Below, piece after piece: positions 45,931 through 54,798 of a DNA stretch of 64,000 bases (the stretch's first letter is position 1; every line of letters starts with the position of its first letter). The stretch lies in assembly GCF_023277925.1 (NCBI RefSeq), contig NZ_CP063832.1:4577001-4641000 (forward strand), read 5' to 3'. Made by a program: the position numbers and the translations under genes. Origin of the DNA: Pseudomonas entomophila (lineage in GTDB: Bacteria; Pseudomonadota; Gammaproteobacteria; Pseudomonadales; Pseudomonadaceae). The notes under the pieces are model-generated. The model was not told the origin of the DNA. It saw only the letters and a program-made list of their open reading frames with translations, and made no database searches.

Positions 45931-46033
45931 TGTAGGAGCCAGCCTTGCTGGCGAAAGGGCCCGCAACGGCAGCACTGGACGGTTACCTTGTGCTGCCTGT
46001 ACTGGCCCCTTCGCCGGCAAGCCGGCTCCTACA
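45931..46033. repeat. Mosaic REP element after envZ
   Basis: The left arm is TGTAGGAGCCAGCCTTGCTG (the CCAGCC family), while the right arm is TTCGCCGGCAAGCCGGCTCC (the GCCGGC family). Two different REP families thus make up one pair. Confidence 0.7.
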
Positions 46034-46049
46034 GGGGGGCGTATCTTGC

Positions 46050-46955
46050 TTATCCTTTGCCCTTGGTCCGCGTCTGATTCGGCCCGCTGTTCTTCTCCAG
46101 GTGCTCGATGATCATCCCGGCCACGTCCTTGCCGGTGGTCACCTCGATCCCCTCCAGCCCCGGTGATGAGTTCACCTCCATCACCAGCGGCCCATGGTTC
46201 GAGCGCAGGATATCCACCCCTGCCACGCTCAGGCCCATCACCTTGGCCGCGCGAATGGCGGTCATGCGCTCTTCGGGCGTGATCTTGATCAGGCTGGCCA
46301 CGCCACCGCGGTGCAGGTTGGAGCGGAACTCGCCGGGCTTGGCCTGGCGCTTCATCGAGGCGATCACCTTGTCGCCCACCACGAAGCAGCGGATGTCGGC
46401 GCCGCCGGCCTCCTTGATGTACTCCTGGACCATGATGTTCTGCTTCAGGCCCATGAACGCCTCGATCACCGATTCGGCGGCTTTAGTGGTCTCGCACAGC
46501 ACCACGCCAATGCCCTGGGTGCCTTCGAGCACTTTGATCACCAAGGGCGCGCCGTTGACCATCTGGATCAGGTCGGGGATGTCGTCCGGGGAATGGGCGA
46601 AACCGGTGATGGGCAGGCCGATGCCGCGGCGCGACAGCAGTTGCAGGGAGCGCAGCTTGTCCCGCGAGCGGGCGATGGCCACCGACTCGTTGAGCGGGTA
46701 GACCCCCATCATCTCGAACTGGCGCAGCACCGCGCAGCCGTAGAAGGTGACCGAGGCACCGATGCGCGGGATCACCGCGTCGAAACCTTCCAGCGGTTTG
46801 CCGCGGTAGTGGATCTGCGGCTTGTGGCTGGCGATGTTCATATAGGCCCGGAGCGTGTCGATCACCACCACTTCGTGGCCCCGCTGGGTACCGGCCTCGA
46901 CCAGGCGGCGGGTGGAATACAGACGCGGATTGCGCGACAGCACAGCGATCTTCAT
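46050..46955 (-). CDS. rimK: Ribosomal protein S6 glutamate ligase RimK
   Basis: RimK adds glutamate residues to the C-terminus of ribosomal protein S6. The 301-residue ATP-grasp protein starts at ATG 46955 ([18 protein letters not shown]). The ATP-grasp core covers about residues 95-290, with [15 protein letters not shown] (phosphate loop), [20 protein letters not shown] and [12 protein letters not shown] (metal binding). In Pseudomonas it acts with RimB and RimA and links to cyclic di-GMP and ribosome remodelling. rimB overlaps its start by 4 bp upstream; no rimA-like gene is seen here. Confidence 0.95.
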   Translation of the reverse strand: MKIAVLSRNPRLYSTRRLVEAGTQRGHEVVVIDTLRAYMNIASHKPQIHYRGKPLEGFDAVIPRIGASVTFYGCAVLRQFEMMGVYPLNESVAIARSRDKLRSLQLLSRRGIGLPITGFAHSPDDIPDLIQMVNGAPLVIKVLEGTQGIGVVLCETTKAAESVIEAFMGLKQNIMVQEYIKEAGGADIRCFVVGDKVIASMKRQAKPGEFRSNLHRGGVASLIKITPEERMTAIRAAKVMGLSVAGVDILRSNHGPLVMEVNSSPGLEGIEVTTGKDVAGMIIEHLEKNSGPNQTRTKGKG

Positions 46956-47434
46956 GCAGCACCTGTGACAGGGGAAAGGGTGGCCGGGAAGGCCGGTTTG
47001 TCCTGGACGTACTTGAGGCCGGGGTTGACCACCAGCTGGCCGTGGATGAGCGCCTTGGAGCCCAGCAACAGCCGGTAACGCATGTTCTTGCGGCAGGCCA
47101 GGGTGAACTCGACCTCCCAGACCCGGTCGCCCAACGCCAGGCTGGTGCGGATCACGTAGCGGGCCTGGGCGTGGCCGTTGGAGCTCTTGATGGTCTTCAT
47201 GGTCACCAGCGGCGCCTCGCAGCGGCGATGGCGCAGTTGCACCACCGAACCGAGGTGCGCGGTGAAACGCACCCACTGCCGGCCGTCGCGTTCGAAGGGC
47301 TCGACGTCGGTGGCGTGCAGGCTGGAGGTGCTGGCGCCGGTGTCGATCTTGGCGCGCAGGCCAGCGACACCGAGGTCGGGCAGGGCGACCCACTCGCGCA
47401 GGCCGATCACAGTCAGGTGGTCAAATGTCTTCAC
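46952..47434 (-). CDS. rimB: RimB-type retropepsin-like protease
   Basis: The protein has 160 residues from a GTG at 47434 (conserved start [14 protein letters not shown]); longer versions have no better ribosome site. It belongs to the family sometimes called ATP-dependent zinc proteases, with the aspartyl-protease-like motif [13 protein letters not shown] near residue 30. In P. fluorescens RimB is a protease acting with RimK on S6 modification. It is coupled to rimK by a 4-bp overlap. The name rimB comes from the rimK pairing. Confidence 0.85.
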   Translation of the reverse strand: MKTFDHLTVIGLREWVALPDLGVAGLRAKIDTGASTSSLHATDVEPFERDGRQWVRFTAHLGSVVQLRHRRCEAPLVTMKTIKSSNGHAQARYVIRTSLALGDRVWEVEFTLACRKNMRYRLLLGSKALIHGQLVVNPGLKYVQDKPAFPATLSPVTGAA

Positions 47435-47543
47435 GAAGCGTGCCCTGCGGATGAGGTGGTGAACTGTAATGACGGCACGGATTTTTTGCATCCGTCAGTC
47501 ACGGTAGTACAGTTCCGTGAAAGACAGAATTCGAGGAAAAACC

Positions 47544-47945
47544 ATGGCACAAAAGCCTGAAGACGACGACAAGGTGCGCCTGGACAAATGGCTGTGGGCG
47601 GCGCGCTTCTACAAGACCCGCGCCCTGGCCAAGGCGGCCATCGAGAGCGGCAAGGTGCATTGCCGGGGCGAGCGTTGCAAGCCGGGCAAGGAGCCGCGGG
47701 TGGGTGACGAGTTCGTGCTGCGCACCGGCTTCGACGAGCGCACCGTGGTGGTTAAGGCATTGTCGGTGGTGCGGCGTGGGGCGCCGGAGGCGCAGACGCT
47801 GTATGAGGAAACGGCCGAGAGTATGAAGCGTCGCGAGCAGGCCGCTGAAATGCGTAAGGCGGGGGCGATGGGTGTGACCACCGACGGGCGGCCGACCAAG
47901 AAGCAGCGGCGGCAGATTCACCAGCTGCATGGCAGTTTCGAATGA
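47544..47945 (+). CDS. hslR: Ribosome-associated heat-shock protein HslR (S4 domain)
   Basis: The 133-residue protein begins with an S4 RNA-binding domain: VRLDKWLWAARFYKTRALA, AIESGKVHCRGERCKPG. HslR (Hsp15) binds free 50S subunits carrying a stalled peptidyl-tRNA. GAGGAAAAACC precedes ATG 47544. A basic C-terminal tail (KKQRRQIHQLHG) is usual. It is divergent from rimB-rimK. hslO, its usual partner, lies nearby after a PAP2 gene. Confidence 0.94.
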   Translation: MAQKPEDDDKVRLDKWLWAARFYKTRALAKAAIESGKVHCRGERCKPGKEPRVGDEFVLRTGFDERTVVVKALSVVRRGAPEAQTLYEETAESMKRREQAAEMRKAGAMGVTTDGRPTKKQRRQIHQLHGSFE

Positions 47946-47966
47946 CCAGCGACCTGGCCTGAGTGC

Positions 47967-48031
47967 CTAGGAGCCAGCCTTGCTGGCGAACCTGCGTATT
48001 GGCGTCGTTCGCCAGCAAGGCTGGCTCCTAA
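47967..48031. repeat. REP-type palindrome (CCAGCC family) after hslR
   Basis: TAGGAGCCAGCCTTGCTGGC and GCCAGCAAGGCTGGCTCCTA are exact inverted arms between convergent hslR and the PAP2 gene. Confidence 0.85.
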
Positions 48032-48042
48032 AGGGCCTGTGA

Positions 48043-48843
48043 TCAGGCCGCGCGGATGACGCTCATCCGCCTGACCAACGGTAGCTTGCCGAGCCAATCG
48101 AACAACGGCGCCGTCCAGCGCACCAGTGCTGCGCTGGCCTTGGCTGCCAGCGGCGTGTGGCAGCTCCAGCCCAAGGCCAGCACGGCCATCAGCAACCCGC
48201 CGATGTAGTCGTCCTGCCCCCAGTGCGCACCCGCCACCAGGCGCGGCAGCATGAACAGGCAGGCCAGCGCCCAGATCGCCAGGTGCTGTACCAGGCGCCG
48301 GCTGAACAGGCTCATGAACAGTGCCCAGATCAGCAGCACCGAGGCGTGGTCACCGGGGAAACTCTGGCTGGAACGGTCCTTGAGCTCCCACTTCTTTTCC
48401 AGGTTCGGGTAGTAGTCGCTCAGGTGCACGGCGTTGTCGAACACCATCGATGGGCTATTGTGTTGCCAGCCCATTGCGCTGACCCACTTGGAAAACAGCG
48501 CGCGAATCACCACTAAGAGGAGCAGGGTCACCAGGAAGGCGAAAAACGCCTGGCGAACATGGATGGCCTTGAACACCCAATCGCCGCGAACCAGCAGCGA
48601 CAGCATGATCAACCCGACCAGGATGTCGAACGGCCGCAGGCTGCCGAGCGCCCAGATGGAGCGCCAGACCACGTTGTCGGCCAGCGGGGCGTTGAGGCTG
48701 TGGAACAGCCACTCGTCGAAAGTCAGGCAAAGGATCTGGCCAACGGGCCATAACCAGAAACACAGTAGGGCGATGGGCAGCAGCGTGCAGGCTGCCAAGG
48801 GGCCCCAGGACCACCTTGCTTGGAACAGTGGTCGATTATCCAT
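48043..48843 (-). CDS. PAP2-family membrane phosphatase
   Basis: A 266-residue membrane protein with about six hydrophobic spans and the type 2 phosphatidic-acid-phosphatase motifs: KDRSSQSFPGDHAS (C2, the SFPGDH core) near residue 155 and RLVAGAHWGQDDYIGG (C3) near 200. The catalytic residues seem kept. Family members dephosphorylate lipid pyrophosphates or phosphatidic acid in the inner membrane. The substrate here is not identifiable. It is divergent from hslO. Confidence 0.85.
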   Translation of the reverse strand: MDNRPLFQARWSWGPLAACTLLPIALLCFWLWPVGQILCLTFDEWLFHSLNAPLADNVVWRSIWALGSLRPFDILVGLIMLSLLVRGDWVFKAIHVRQAFFAFLVTLLLLVVIRALFSKWVSAMGWQHNSPSMVFDNAVHLSDYYPNLEKKWELKDRSSQSFPGDHASVLLIWALFMSLFSRRLVQHLAIWALACLFMLPRLVAGAHWGQDDYIGGLLMAVLALGWSCHTPLAAKASAALVRWTAPLFDWLGKLPLVRRMSVIRAA

Positions 48844-48951
48844 AAAATACCTCGATCTCCAGCGGCAAATGAGCGCTTTGCGAGCGCTCTACGACAGACC
48901 TTTCAGTCTCCTGTAATTATTTTGTAATCATTTTCAGAAAGCCAGACAACC

Positions 48952-49854
48952 ATGAGCGACTTGCCAGATACCGATTTCACCCAACGCTTCCTGTTCGACG
49001 ACCGCGATGTGCGCGGCGAGATGGTCGCATTGGAACGCAGCTATGCCGAGGTGCTGGCCAAGCACGTGTACCCGCAGCCAGTCCAACAACTGCTGGGCGA
49101 ACTGATGGCTGCCGCCGCGCTGCTGGTCGGCACCTTGAAGTTCGATGGTCTGCTGATTCTTCAGGCGCAGTCCCAGGGCCCGGTTCCGCTGCTGGCCATC
49201 GAATACACCAGCGAGCACGACATTCGCGGTCTGGCGCGCTATGAGGCCGACCAGATCAAGCCTGACGCCGGCCTCGCCGACCTGATGCCAGGCGGCCACC
49301 TGGTGCTGACCATCATCCCGGTCAACGGCCAGCGCTACCAGGGCACCGTTGAACTTGACGGTAAGGACCTGTCGGAGTGCTTCACCAACTACTTCGTCAT
49401 GTCTCAGCAGGTGAACACCTGCATCTCCTTGACTGCCGATGGCATGCGCGCCCGCGGCCTGCTGGTGCAGCAACTGCCGGCCGAAATCCACAAGGATATC
49501 GAGGAGCGCGAGGAAAGCTGGGCCCACGTCAAGGCCCTCGCCAACACCGTCAAGGCCGAGGAGCTGCTCGGCCTGGACAACGAAACCATGCTGCACCGCC
49601 TCTACCACGAGGACGCGGTTCGTCTGTTCGACATCCAACCGCTACGCTTCCGTTGCAGTTGCTCGCGCGAGCGCTCCAGCAATGCCCTGGTCAGCCTCGG
49701 CGAGCAGGATGCCAAGGCGTTGGTCGAGGAATGCGGCGGCCAAGTCGAGATCGATTGCCAGTTCTGCAATGAGCGCTATCTCTTCGATGCGAGCGATGTT
49801 GCGCAATTGTTCGCTGGTGGTGGTACTGACGTACCGTCAGAAACTCAGCACTGA
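48952..49854 (+). CDS. hslO: Redox-regulated chaperone Hsp33 (HslO)
   Basis: Hsp33 is a holdase chaperone activated by oxidation. The 300-residue protein has the Zn-binding cysteine set in the C-terminal switch: CSC near residue 235 and CQFC near residue 267, as in the CxC-(~27-32)-CxxC family pattern. The N-terminal domain ([20 protein letters not shown]) is typical. Its start is 108 bp from the divergent PAP2 gene; no clear operon partner follows. Confidence 0.96.
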   Translation: MSDLPDTDFTQRFLFDDRDVRGEMVALERSYAEVLAKHVYPQPVQQLLGELMAAAALLVGTLKFDGLLILQAQSQGPVPLLAIEYTSEHDIRGLARYEADQIKPDAGLADLMPGGHLVLTIIPVNGQRYQGTVELDGKDLSECFTNYFVMSQQVNTCISLTADGMRARGLLVQQLPAEIHKDIEEREESWAHVKALANTVKAEELLGLDNETMLHRLYHEDAVRLFDIQPLRFRCSCSRERSSNALVSLGEQDAKALVEECGGQVEIDCQFCNERYLFDASDVAQLFAGGGTDVPSETQH

Positions 49855-50033
49855 AACGCTTCACTACAGGACATTCTCCTGTCTAACCGCGCAAAAGCGC
49901 AGTTCTGACAGGAGGGGCCTACTTTTTTTGGGCGTTTCTGGCATAATCCGGCCACTTTTTTCGCTGTAGTAGTTTGAAATAGGCCACTACAAAACGTTTG
50001 GAGCACTCGGCCTCGGGCCGGATGGGGTATCTC

Positions 50034-51575
50034 ATGACGCAAGCCAACAACACCGTGTACACCGACCTGAGCGTCGATGACCTGGTAAAAGAAGCGCTGC
50101 AACGCGGTGAAGGTGTGCTGGCCGATACGGGCGCACTGGTCGTCGAGACAGGCCACCGTACTGGCCGTTCGCCGGCTGACCGTTTCATCGTTGACGAACC
50201 GAGCACCTCTGCCGCCATCGCCTGGGGCCCGATCAACCGCAAGTTCCCGGCCGACAAGTTCGATGCCCTGTGGGACCGCGTCGAGGCGTTCAACAACGCC
50301 CAGGACCACTTCGTCTCCTACGTTCACGTAGGTGCGGCCGAAGAACACTACCTGCCGGTCAAGATGACCACCCAGACCGCCTGGCAGAACCTGTTCGGCC
50401 GTTGCCTGTTCATCAACCCGGCCCAGTACAACCCGGCCGGCCGTGATGAGTGGCAAGTGCTCAACGTCGCCAACTTCGAGTGCGTGCCTGAGCGTGACGG
50501 CACCAACTCCGACGGCTGCGTGATCATCAACTTCGCCCAGAAGAAGGTGCTGATCGCAGGCATGCGCTATGCCGGCGAAATGAAGAAAGCCATGTTCTCG
50601 GTGCAGAACTTCCTGCTGCCGGCCGCCGACGTGTTGCCGATGCACTGCGCCGCCAACATCGGCGAGAAAGGCGATGTGACCCTGTTCTTCGGCCTGTCCG
50701 GCACCGGCAAGACTACCCTGTCGGCCGATGAAAGCCGCTACCTGATCGGTGACGACGAGCACGGTTGGGGCGAAGGCGTAGTCTTCAACATCGAAGGCGG
50801 TTGCTATGCCAAGTGCATCGACCTGTCCGAGAAGAACGAGCCGGTCATCTGGAAAGCCATCAAGCACGGCGCGGTACTGGAAAACGTCGTCCTCGACGCC
50901 AACCAGCATGCTGACTACGCCGATGTCAGCCTGACCCAGAACAGCCGTGCCGCCTACCCGCTGGAGCACGTGGCCAAGCGTTCCGAGAAGAACCTGGGTG
51001 GCGAGCCGAATGCGGTCATCTTCCTGACCTGCGACCTGACCGGCGTGCTGCCACCCGTGTCGATCCTGAACAACGAGCAGGCGGCCTACCACTTCCTGTC
51101 CGGCTACACCGCGCTGGTGGGCTCCACCGAAATGGGTTCGGGCGGCGGCATCAAGTCGACCTTCTCCACCTGCTTCGGCGCACCGTTCTTCCCGCGCCCA
51201 GCTGGCGAGTACGCCGAGCTGCTGATCAAGCGCATCAAGGGCTTCGACTCCAAGGTCTACCTGGTCAACACCGGCTGGACCGGTGGTGGCTACGGCGTTG
51301 GCAAGCGTTTCAGCATCCCCACCACCCGTGGCGTGATCGCTGCCATTCAGAGCGGCGCGCTGATTGGTGCCGAAACCGAGCACCTGGACATCATCAACCT
51401 GGACGTACCGAAGTCTGTTCCAGGCGTCGAGACCGAGCTGCTCAACCCGCGCAACACCTGGGCTGACAAGGCTGCCTACGACGAAGCCGCCAAGGGCCTG
51501 GCTGGCCTGTTCATCGAGAACTTCAAGAAGTTCGACGTGTCCGACGCCATCAAGGCCGCGGGTCCGCAGCTGTAA
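50034..51575 (+). CDS. pckA: ATP-dependent phosphoenolpyruvate carboxykinase PckA
   Basis: PckA converts oxaloacetate and ATP to phosphoenolpyruvate, CO2 and ADP in gluconeogenesis. The 513-residue protein starts at ATG 50034 ([17 protein letters not shown]). Key motifs are the kinase P-loop [11 protein letters not shown] near residue 220, [10 protein letters not shown] (metal binding) and VTLFFGLSG. The phosphate-binding [10 protein letters not shown] and [10 protein letters not shown] stretches fit the ATP-type enzyme. It follows hslO with a 179-bp leader containing dyads and ends at a strong terminator. Confidence 0.97.
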   Translation: MTQANNTVYTDLSVDDLVKEALQRGEGVLADTGALVVETGHRTGRSPADRFIVDEPSTSAAIAWGPINRKFPADKFDALWDRVEAFNNAQDHFVSYVHVGAAEEHYLPVKMTTQTAWQNLFGRCLFINPAQYNPAGRDEWQVLNVANFECVPERDGTNSDGCVIINFAQKKVLIAGMRYAGEMKKAMFSVQNFLLPAADVLPMHCAANIGEKGDVTLFFGLSGTGKTTLSADESRYLIGDDEHGWGEGVVFNIEGGCYAKCIDLSEKNEPVIWKAIKHGAVLENVVLDANQHADYADVSLTQNSRAAYPLEHVAKRSEKNLGGEPNAVIFLTCDLTGVLPPVSILNNEQAAYHFLSGYTALVGSTEMGSGGGIKSTFSTCFGAPFFPRPAGEYAELLIKRIKGFDSKVYLVNTGWTGGGYGVGKRFSIPTTRGVIAAIQSGALIGAETEHLDIINLDVPKSVPGVETELLNPRNTWADKAAYDEAAKGLAGLFIENFKKFDVSDAIKAAGPQL

Positions 51576-51596
51576 GCCTGCGATCGGCATGAAAAC

Positions 51597-51620
51597 GCCG
51601 CCCCTCGGGGCGGCTTTTTT
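51597..51620 (+). terminator. Rho-independent terminator after pckA
   Basis: GCCGCCCC-TC-GGGGCGGC then TTTTTT, 22 bp past the stop. Confidence 0.92.
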
Positions 51621-51641
51621 GTGCCTGGATCACCGCGAACC

Positions 51642-51726
51642 TGTAGGAGCCAGCCTTGCTGGCGAACCAAGCGCCGCGGTGCATGGCACCGGCCATGCCG
51701 GTGTTCGCCTGCAGGCCGGCGCCTAC
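51642..51726. repeat. Diverged REP-type pair after pckA
   Basis: TGTAGGAGCCAGCCTTGCTG starts the element; the right arm is a degenerate GTTCGCCTGCAGGCCGGCGC followed by CTAC. A nested GGCACCGG/CCGGTG stem lies between. Confidence 0.65.
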
Positions 51727-51797
51727 GAGGATGTAGGCGTTCCTGGCACTGTGTGGGATGCTTCACCAACACGCCAAAGACAGCTCAGGGTGCCGCC

Positions 51798-52232
51798 ATG
51801 ACCGAATCCCCTCAACGCACCGCCTTCTCCCATTTCCACCCCATCCTCACCCGCCCCCAGGACAACGACCACAACGGCCACCTCGCCGGCTCCACGGTAC
51901 ACGCCTTCTTCGAAACCGCCATCCAGGCCTTTCTCGTCGAGCAGGCGGAACTGGACCTGCGCGACGGCGAGCTGGCTGGCTTTGTGGTGAGCTCGAGCGC
52001 GGATTTCTTCGCCCTGCCGGGTTTCCCGGACGTACTCGAAGTGGGCCTGGGCGTGACCCGCCTGGCCGGCAGCACGGTGGAATTCCGCCTGGCACTGTTC
52101 CGCCCGGGCGAAGCCGAGGCCTGTGCGGCCGGCTCGCTGGTGGAAGTGTTCGTCGAGCGTGCGTCCGGGCGGCCAGTGGCGCTGCCGGAGACGCTGCAAC
52201 TGATCCTTGCGGGGCTGTCGCTCAATCGTTGA
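51798..52232 (+). CDS. Acyl-CoA thioesterase (4HBT/YbgC type hotdog)
   Basis: The 144-residue hotdog-fold protein starts at ATG 51798 (TESPQRTAFSHFHPIL). The N-terminal DNDHNGHLAGSTVHAFFETA matches the 4-hydroxybenzoyl-CoA thioesterase type, with catalytic Asp near residue 22 in the DxxxHxH position. It probably cleaves an acyl-CoA; the substrate is unknown. Its end overlaps that of the convergent response-regulator gene by 11 bp. Confidence 0.85.
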   Translation: MTESPQRTAFSHFHPILTRPQDNDHNGHLAGSTVHAFFETAIQAFLVEQAELDLRDGELAGFVVSSSADFFALPGFPDVLEVGLGVTRLAGSTVEFRLALFRPGEAEACAAGSLVEVFVERASGRPVALPETLQLILAGLSLNR

Positions 52233-52875
52233 CGCGGATGATCCCCTCGCGCACGGCGAACAACACCAGCCCGGGCACGTCGTGGATCTGCAGGCGGTGC
52301 ATGATCTGCGAGCGGTGCGCCTCGACGGTCTTGATGCTCAGGCCCAGGCCGTCGGCGATGGAGCGAGTGGTCTCGCCGCGGGCGATCAGGCGCAGGATCT
52401 CCAGCTGGCGCTTGGTCAGGGGCGCCTGGGGCGGTGCCGAGGTGCGCTTGCGGCTGTGCCTGAGGGCCTGGCCGATGACCATAGGCAGCACCGCCGACGA
52501 GAGAAACTGACCGCCACCGCGCAGCGTCAGCAAGGCCTGCTCCAGCTCCGCCACCGTGGCGTTCTTGAGCAGGAAACCGTGGGCGCCGAGTTGCAGGCAA
52601 TTGAGCACATGTTCCAGCTGCGAGCGTGCCGAGAACATCAGTACACGGCTGGCCGGGGCGCGGATGAACAGCTCCTGCAGGGCCTGCTGGTTGTCCAGCT
52701 CACCGCTCATGTCGAGCACCACGATGTCTGGCTTGAGCTTTTCCGCCAGGCTCACGGCGGCCATGGCATCGCCCGTGTCGCCCACCACGGCGAAGTCTTT
52801 CTTCTGCTCCAGCAGGGCGCGCAGACCGGCGCGGAAGAGGGGCGAGTCGTCGGCAAGCAGGATTCGGCAAGGCAT
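52222..52875 (-). CDS. NarL/FixJ-type response regulator
   Basis: The 217-residue protein has a receiver (about 3-120) with Asp55 (VVLDMSGEL), acidic pair ADD near residues 8-10, and a LuxR-type helix-turn-helix (about 145-210, LTKRQLEILRLIARGETTRS). Start ATG 52875 gives MPCRILLADDSPLFRAGL. It lies just downstream of a CheR-type gene on the same strand, with a 117-bp gap. No sensor kinase is adjacent, so its partner is unknown. Target genes unknown. Confidence 0.88.
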   Translation of the reverse strand: MPCRILLADDSPLFRAGLRALLEQKKDFAVVGDTGDAMAAVSLAEKLKPDIVVLDMSGELDNQQALQELFIRAPASRVLMFSARSQLEHVLNCLQLGAHGFLLKNATVAELEQALLTLRGGGQFLSSAVLPMVIGQALRHSRKRTSAPPQAPLTKRQLEILRLIARGETTRSIADGLGLSIKTVEAHRSQIMHRLQIHDVPGLVLFAVREGIIRVND

Positions 52876-52992
52876 GGATAAGGGCCTGTTTCGCAAGGGA
52901 AGGGGGCGGCAGGCCTGCTCGATCCGAAAGCGCACTGCCGCGCGAAAGCGCGATCAGTCCTTTGCTGCCGATGGGCGCGGCAGTGCCTCCCA

Positions 52993-53796
52993 TCATAGGC
53001 GCTCGAACACCGACGGCAGTAGCGGACGCAGGGGCAGGTCCAGTTCGTGGATGCTTTCGCTGTGGCCGATCATCAACAGGCCGCCGGGGCGCAGGTGCGC
53101 CAGCAACTGCCGGAGCATGCCACCTCTGTGGCGTGGCGCCAGGCTCGACAGCAGGTTGCGCAGAAGAATGACGTCGAAGCGCTCCAGATGTTCGGGCAGC
53201 GGCCGGATCAGGTTGATCGCTTCGAAGCGCACCTGCTCGCGCAAGGCGGGCGCGACGCGCAGGCGGCCGGCCATCTCGCCGATGCCGCACAGGCAGTGGC
53301 GGGTCAACCAGCCTTCGGGAAAGTAGCGGGCCTGGGCGATGTCGTAGATGCCGGCACTGGCATGTTCCAGGCGTTGCGTGTCGAAGTCGCTGGCCAGCAC
53401 TTGCCAGCCGGGCAGTTGGGCGTGCTCGGCGGCAACCATGGCCAGGCTCCAGGCTTCCTCGCCGGTGGCGCAGGCGGCGCTCCAGAGGCGTGCGGGGTGG
53501 CCAAGAGCGGGCAGCCAGCGGGCCAGCCACTCGAAATGGCGATGCTCACGGAAGAAGTAGCTGTCGCGAGCGACCAGCAGGCGCAGCAACTGATCGTGCT
53601 CCTGCGTGCCCTGCTGCTGGTCGAGCAGTGTGAGGTATTGATCGAAGGTGCTCAGGCGATGAGCTTTCAGGCGCTTGTGCAGGCGCGCAGCGACTACGGC
53701 GCGGCGGTCGTTGGCCAGGTACACGCCGGTAGCTTGCTCGACCCGCTGGCGAATGCGCGCAAAGTTGTCTTCGCTGAGCAGTGGCGGGCGCGGCAT
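52993..53796 (-). CDS. CheR-type chemoreceptor methyltransferase
   Basis: The 267-residue protein has the CheR N-terminal helical domain (1-75) and S-adenosylmethionine-binding domain (about 85-265): WSAACATGEEAWSLAMVA matches the methyl-donor loop, and RDSYFFREHRHFE is the usual CheR motif. CheR methylates receptor glutamates. The FDVILLRNLLSSLAP stretch differs from the common NVLIYF form. No chemotaxis cluster lies nearby, so its receptor is unclear. It precedes the NarL-type regulator gene on the same strand. Confidence 0.87.
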   Translation of the reverse strand: MPRPPLLSEDNFARIRQRVEQATGVYLANDRRAVVAARLHKRLKAHRLSTFDQYLTLLDQQQGTQEHDQLLRLLVARDSYFFREHRHFEWLARWLPALGHPARLWSAACATGEEAWSLAMVAAEHAQLPGWQVLASDFDTQRLEHASAGIYDIAQARYFPEGWLTRHCLCGIGEMAGRLRVAPALREQVRFEAINLIRPLPEHLERFDVILLRNLLSSLAPRHRGGMLRQLLAHLRPGGLLMIGHSESIHELDLPLRPLLPSVFERL

Positions 53797-53950
53797 CCTT
53801 CAGGCTCCTTTGGCCTTGGCTGAACAGTTGGGGCCTGTGGTGATCGCGCGCATTCCCTGCGTCCTGTCTGGAGTTGGTGGAGGGGATGATAGCTAGTGGC
53901 TACTTGCCTCCATATCGGGGGCGCCCTTAATCCTCAGGTGTGCGCGCAAA

Positions 53951-53981
53951 TGAAAAAGCCCTGCCGGTGAGGGCAGGGCCT
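53951..53981 (-). terminator. Rho-independent terminator of the glycine-zipper gene
   Basis: On the minus strand GCCCTGCC-CTCAC-CGGCAGGGC is followed by TTTTTC, just past the stop codon at 54007. Confidence 0.85.
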
Positions 53982-54006
53982 TAGGTGACAAGCTTAAGCC
54001 TGGGGA

Positions 54007-54486
54007 TCAGTCGCGCCAGTGACGCTTGTGCTTGCGGTGGCCGTAGTGGTGGCCGCGGTCATAGTAGCGGCGATCGTCGTAGTCGCGACGGTAGCGGCGT
54101 GATTCGTGGCGCTCGTCTTCGTCGGCCTTGTTGCCCATGTAGTTGCCCAGTGCGCCACCGGCGCCACCACCGGCTGCCGCGCCGATATAACTGCCGGTGG
54201 TGCCGCCCATGGAGCGACCCACCACGTTGCCGCCGGCCGCGCCCAGTGCGCCGCCGATGGCCGCTTCGCCACGCTGGCGCTTGTCGGCACCCAGGGCGCC
54301 GCCGGCCGCGCCGCCCAAGCCGGCACCAATGGCGCCGCCGGTGCTACCACCGATGGAGTTGCCCACCACGGAGCCCAGTACCCCACCCAATGCGCCGCCA
54401 ATGCCGGCCTCGGTGGTGCCGCCTGCCATGGCAACGCCGCTGAGCAAGCTGAAAGACAACAACAGAATCGAGGAGTACTTCTTCAT
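54007..54486 (-). CDS. Glycine-zipper membrane-associated protein with basic His/Tyr/Arg tail
   Basis: From ATG 54486 the 159-residue protein starts with a signal peptide (MKKYSSILLLSFSLLSGVAM, cleaved near AMA-GG). Residues about 25-125 are packed with GxxxG glycine-zipper repeats (SIGGSTGGAIGAGLGGAAGG and similar). The last 35 residues are full of Arg, His, Tyr and Asp (RRYRRDYDDRRYYDRGHHYG). Glycine-zipper proteins of this kind lie in the outer membrane or periplasm; function is not known. It has its own terminator. Confidence 0.8.
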   Translation of the reverse strand: MKKYSSILLLSFSLLSGVAMAGGTTEAGIGGALGGVLGSVVGNSIGGSTGGAIGAGLGGAAGGALGADKRQRGEAAIGGALGAAGGNVVGRSMGGTTGSYIGAAAGGGAGGALGNYMGNKADEDERHESRRYRRDYDDRRYYDRGHHYGHRKHKRHWRD

Positions 54487-54645
54487 CAAGAGAGCCTCAG
54501 AGGGATGACGAGGCGGAATTTGAGGCTCGGCGAGGCGCCTGGCAATTGAAATCCGACGAGTAGCACGAGTTGTACACAATTCTCTAAGTTATTGAATTAT
54601 GTATGAAACTTTCGCGTTTTTCGGCTGTCTGAGCTACTTATGACG

Positions 54646-54680
54646 AAGCCCTGATCCATTGCGGAACAGGGCTTTTTTTG
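54646..54680 (+). terminator. Strong orphan terminator, possible small-RNA end
   Basis: AAGCCCTG and CAGGGCTT form a perfect 8-bp stem, with an inner TCC/GGA extension, followed by a run of seven T. It points right, but the neighbouring genes on both sides are on the minus strand. A short RNA beginning near 54,560-54,610 could end here. Confidence 0.6.
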
Positions 54681-54697
54681 TGGAGATTGCCCGGCTC

Positions 54698-54780
54698 TGT
54701 AGAAGCGGCTTCAGCCGCGATGCGGGCAATACGGTGTCTGCCACCCGCTTCGCCGGTGATCGCGGCTAAAGCCTCCTACA
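54698..54780. repeat. Degenerate REP-type palindrome
   Basis: TGTAGAAGCGGCTTCAGCCG and CGGCTAAAGCCTCCTACA are inverted arms with small mismatches. Confidence 0.75.
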
Positions 54781-54798
54781 AACACCTTCGCGAGCGAA

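Larger units (their letters stand above)
54487..54798. promoter_or_regulatory. Intergenic region between the glycine-zipper gene and the oxidoreductase gene
   Basis: The 312-bp gap carries an A/T-rich segment (about 54,560-54,612) that is the likely promoter of the glycine-zipper gene. It also holds a strong plus-strand terminator (54,646-54,680) with no gene leading into it, and a REP palindrome (54,698-54,780). Confidence 0.5.
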
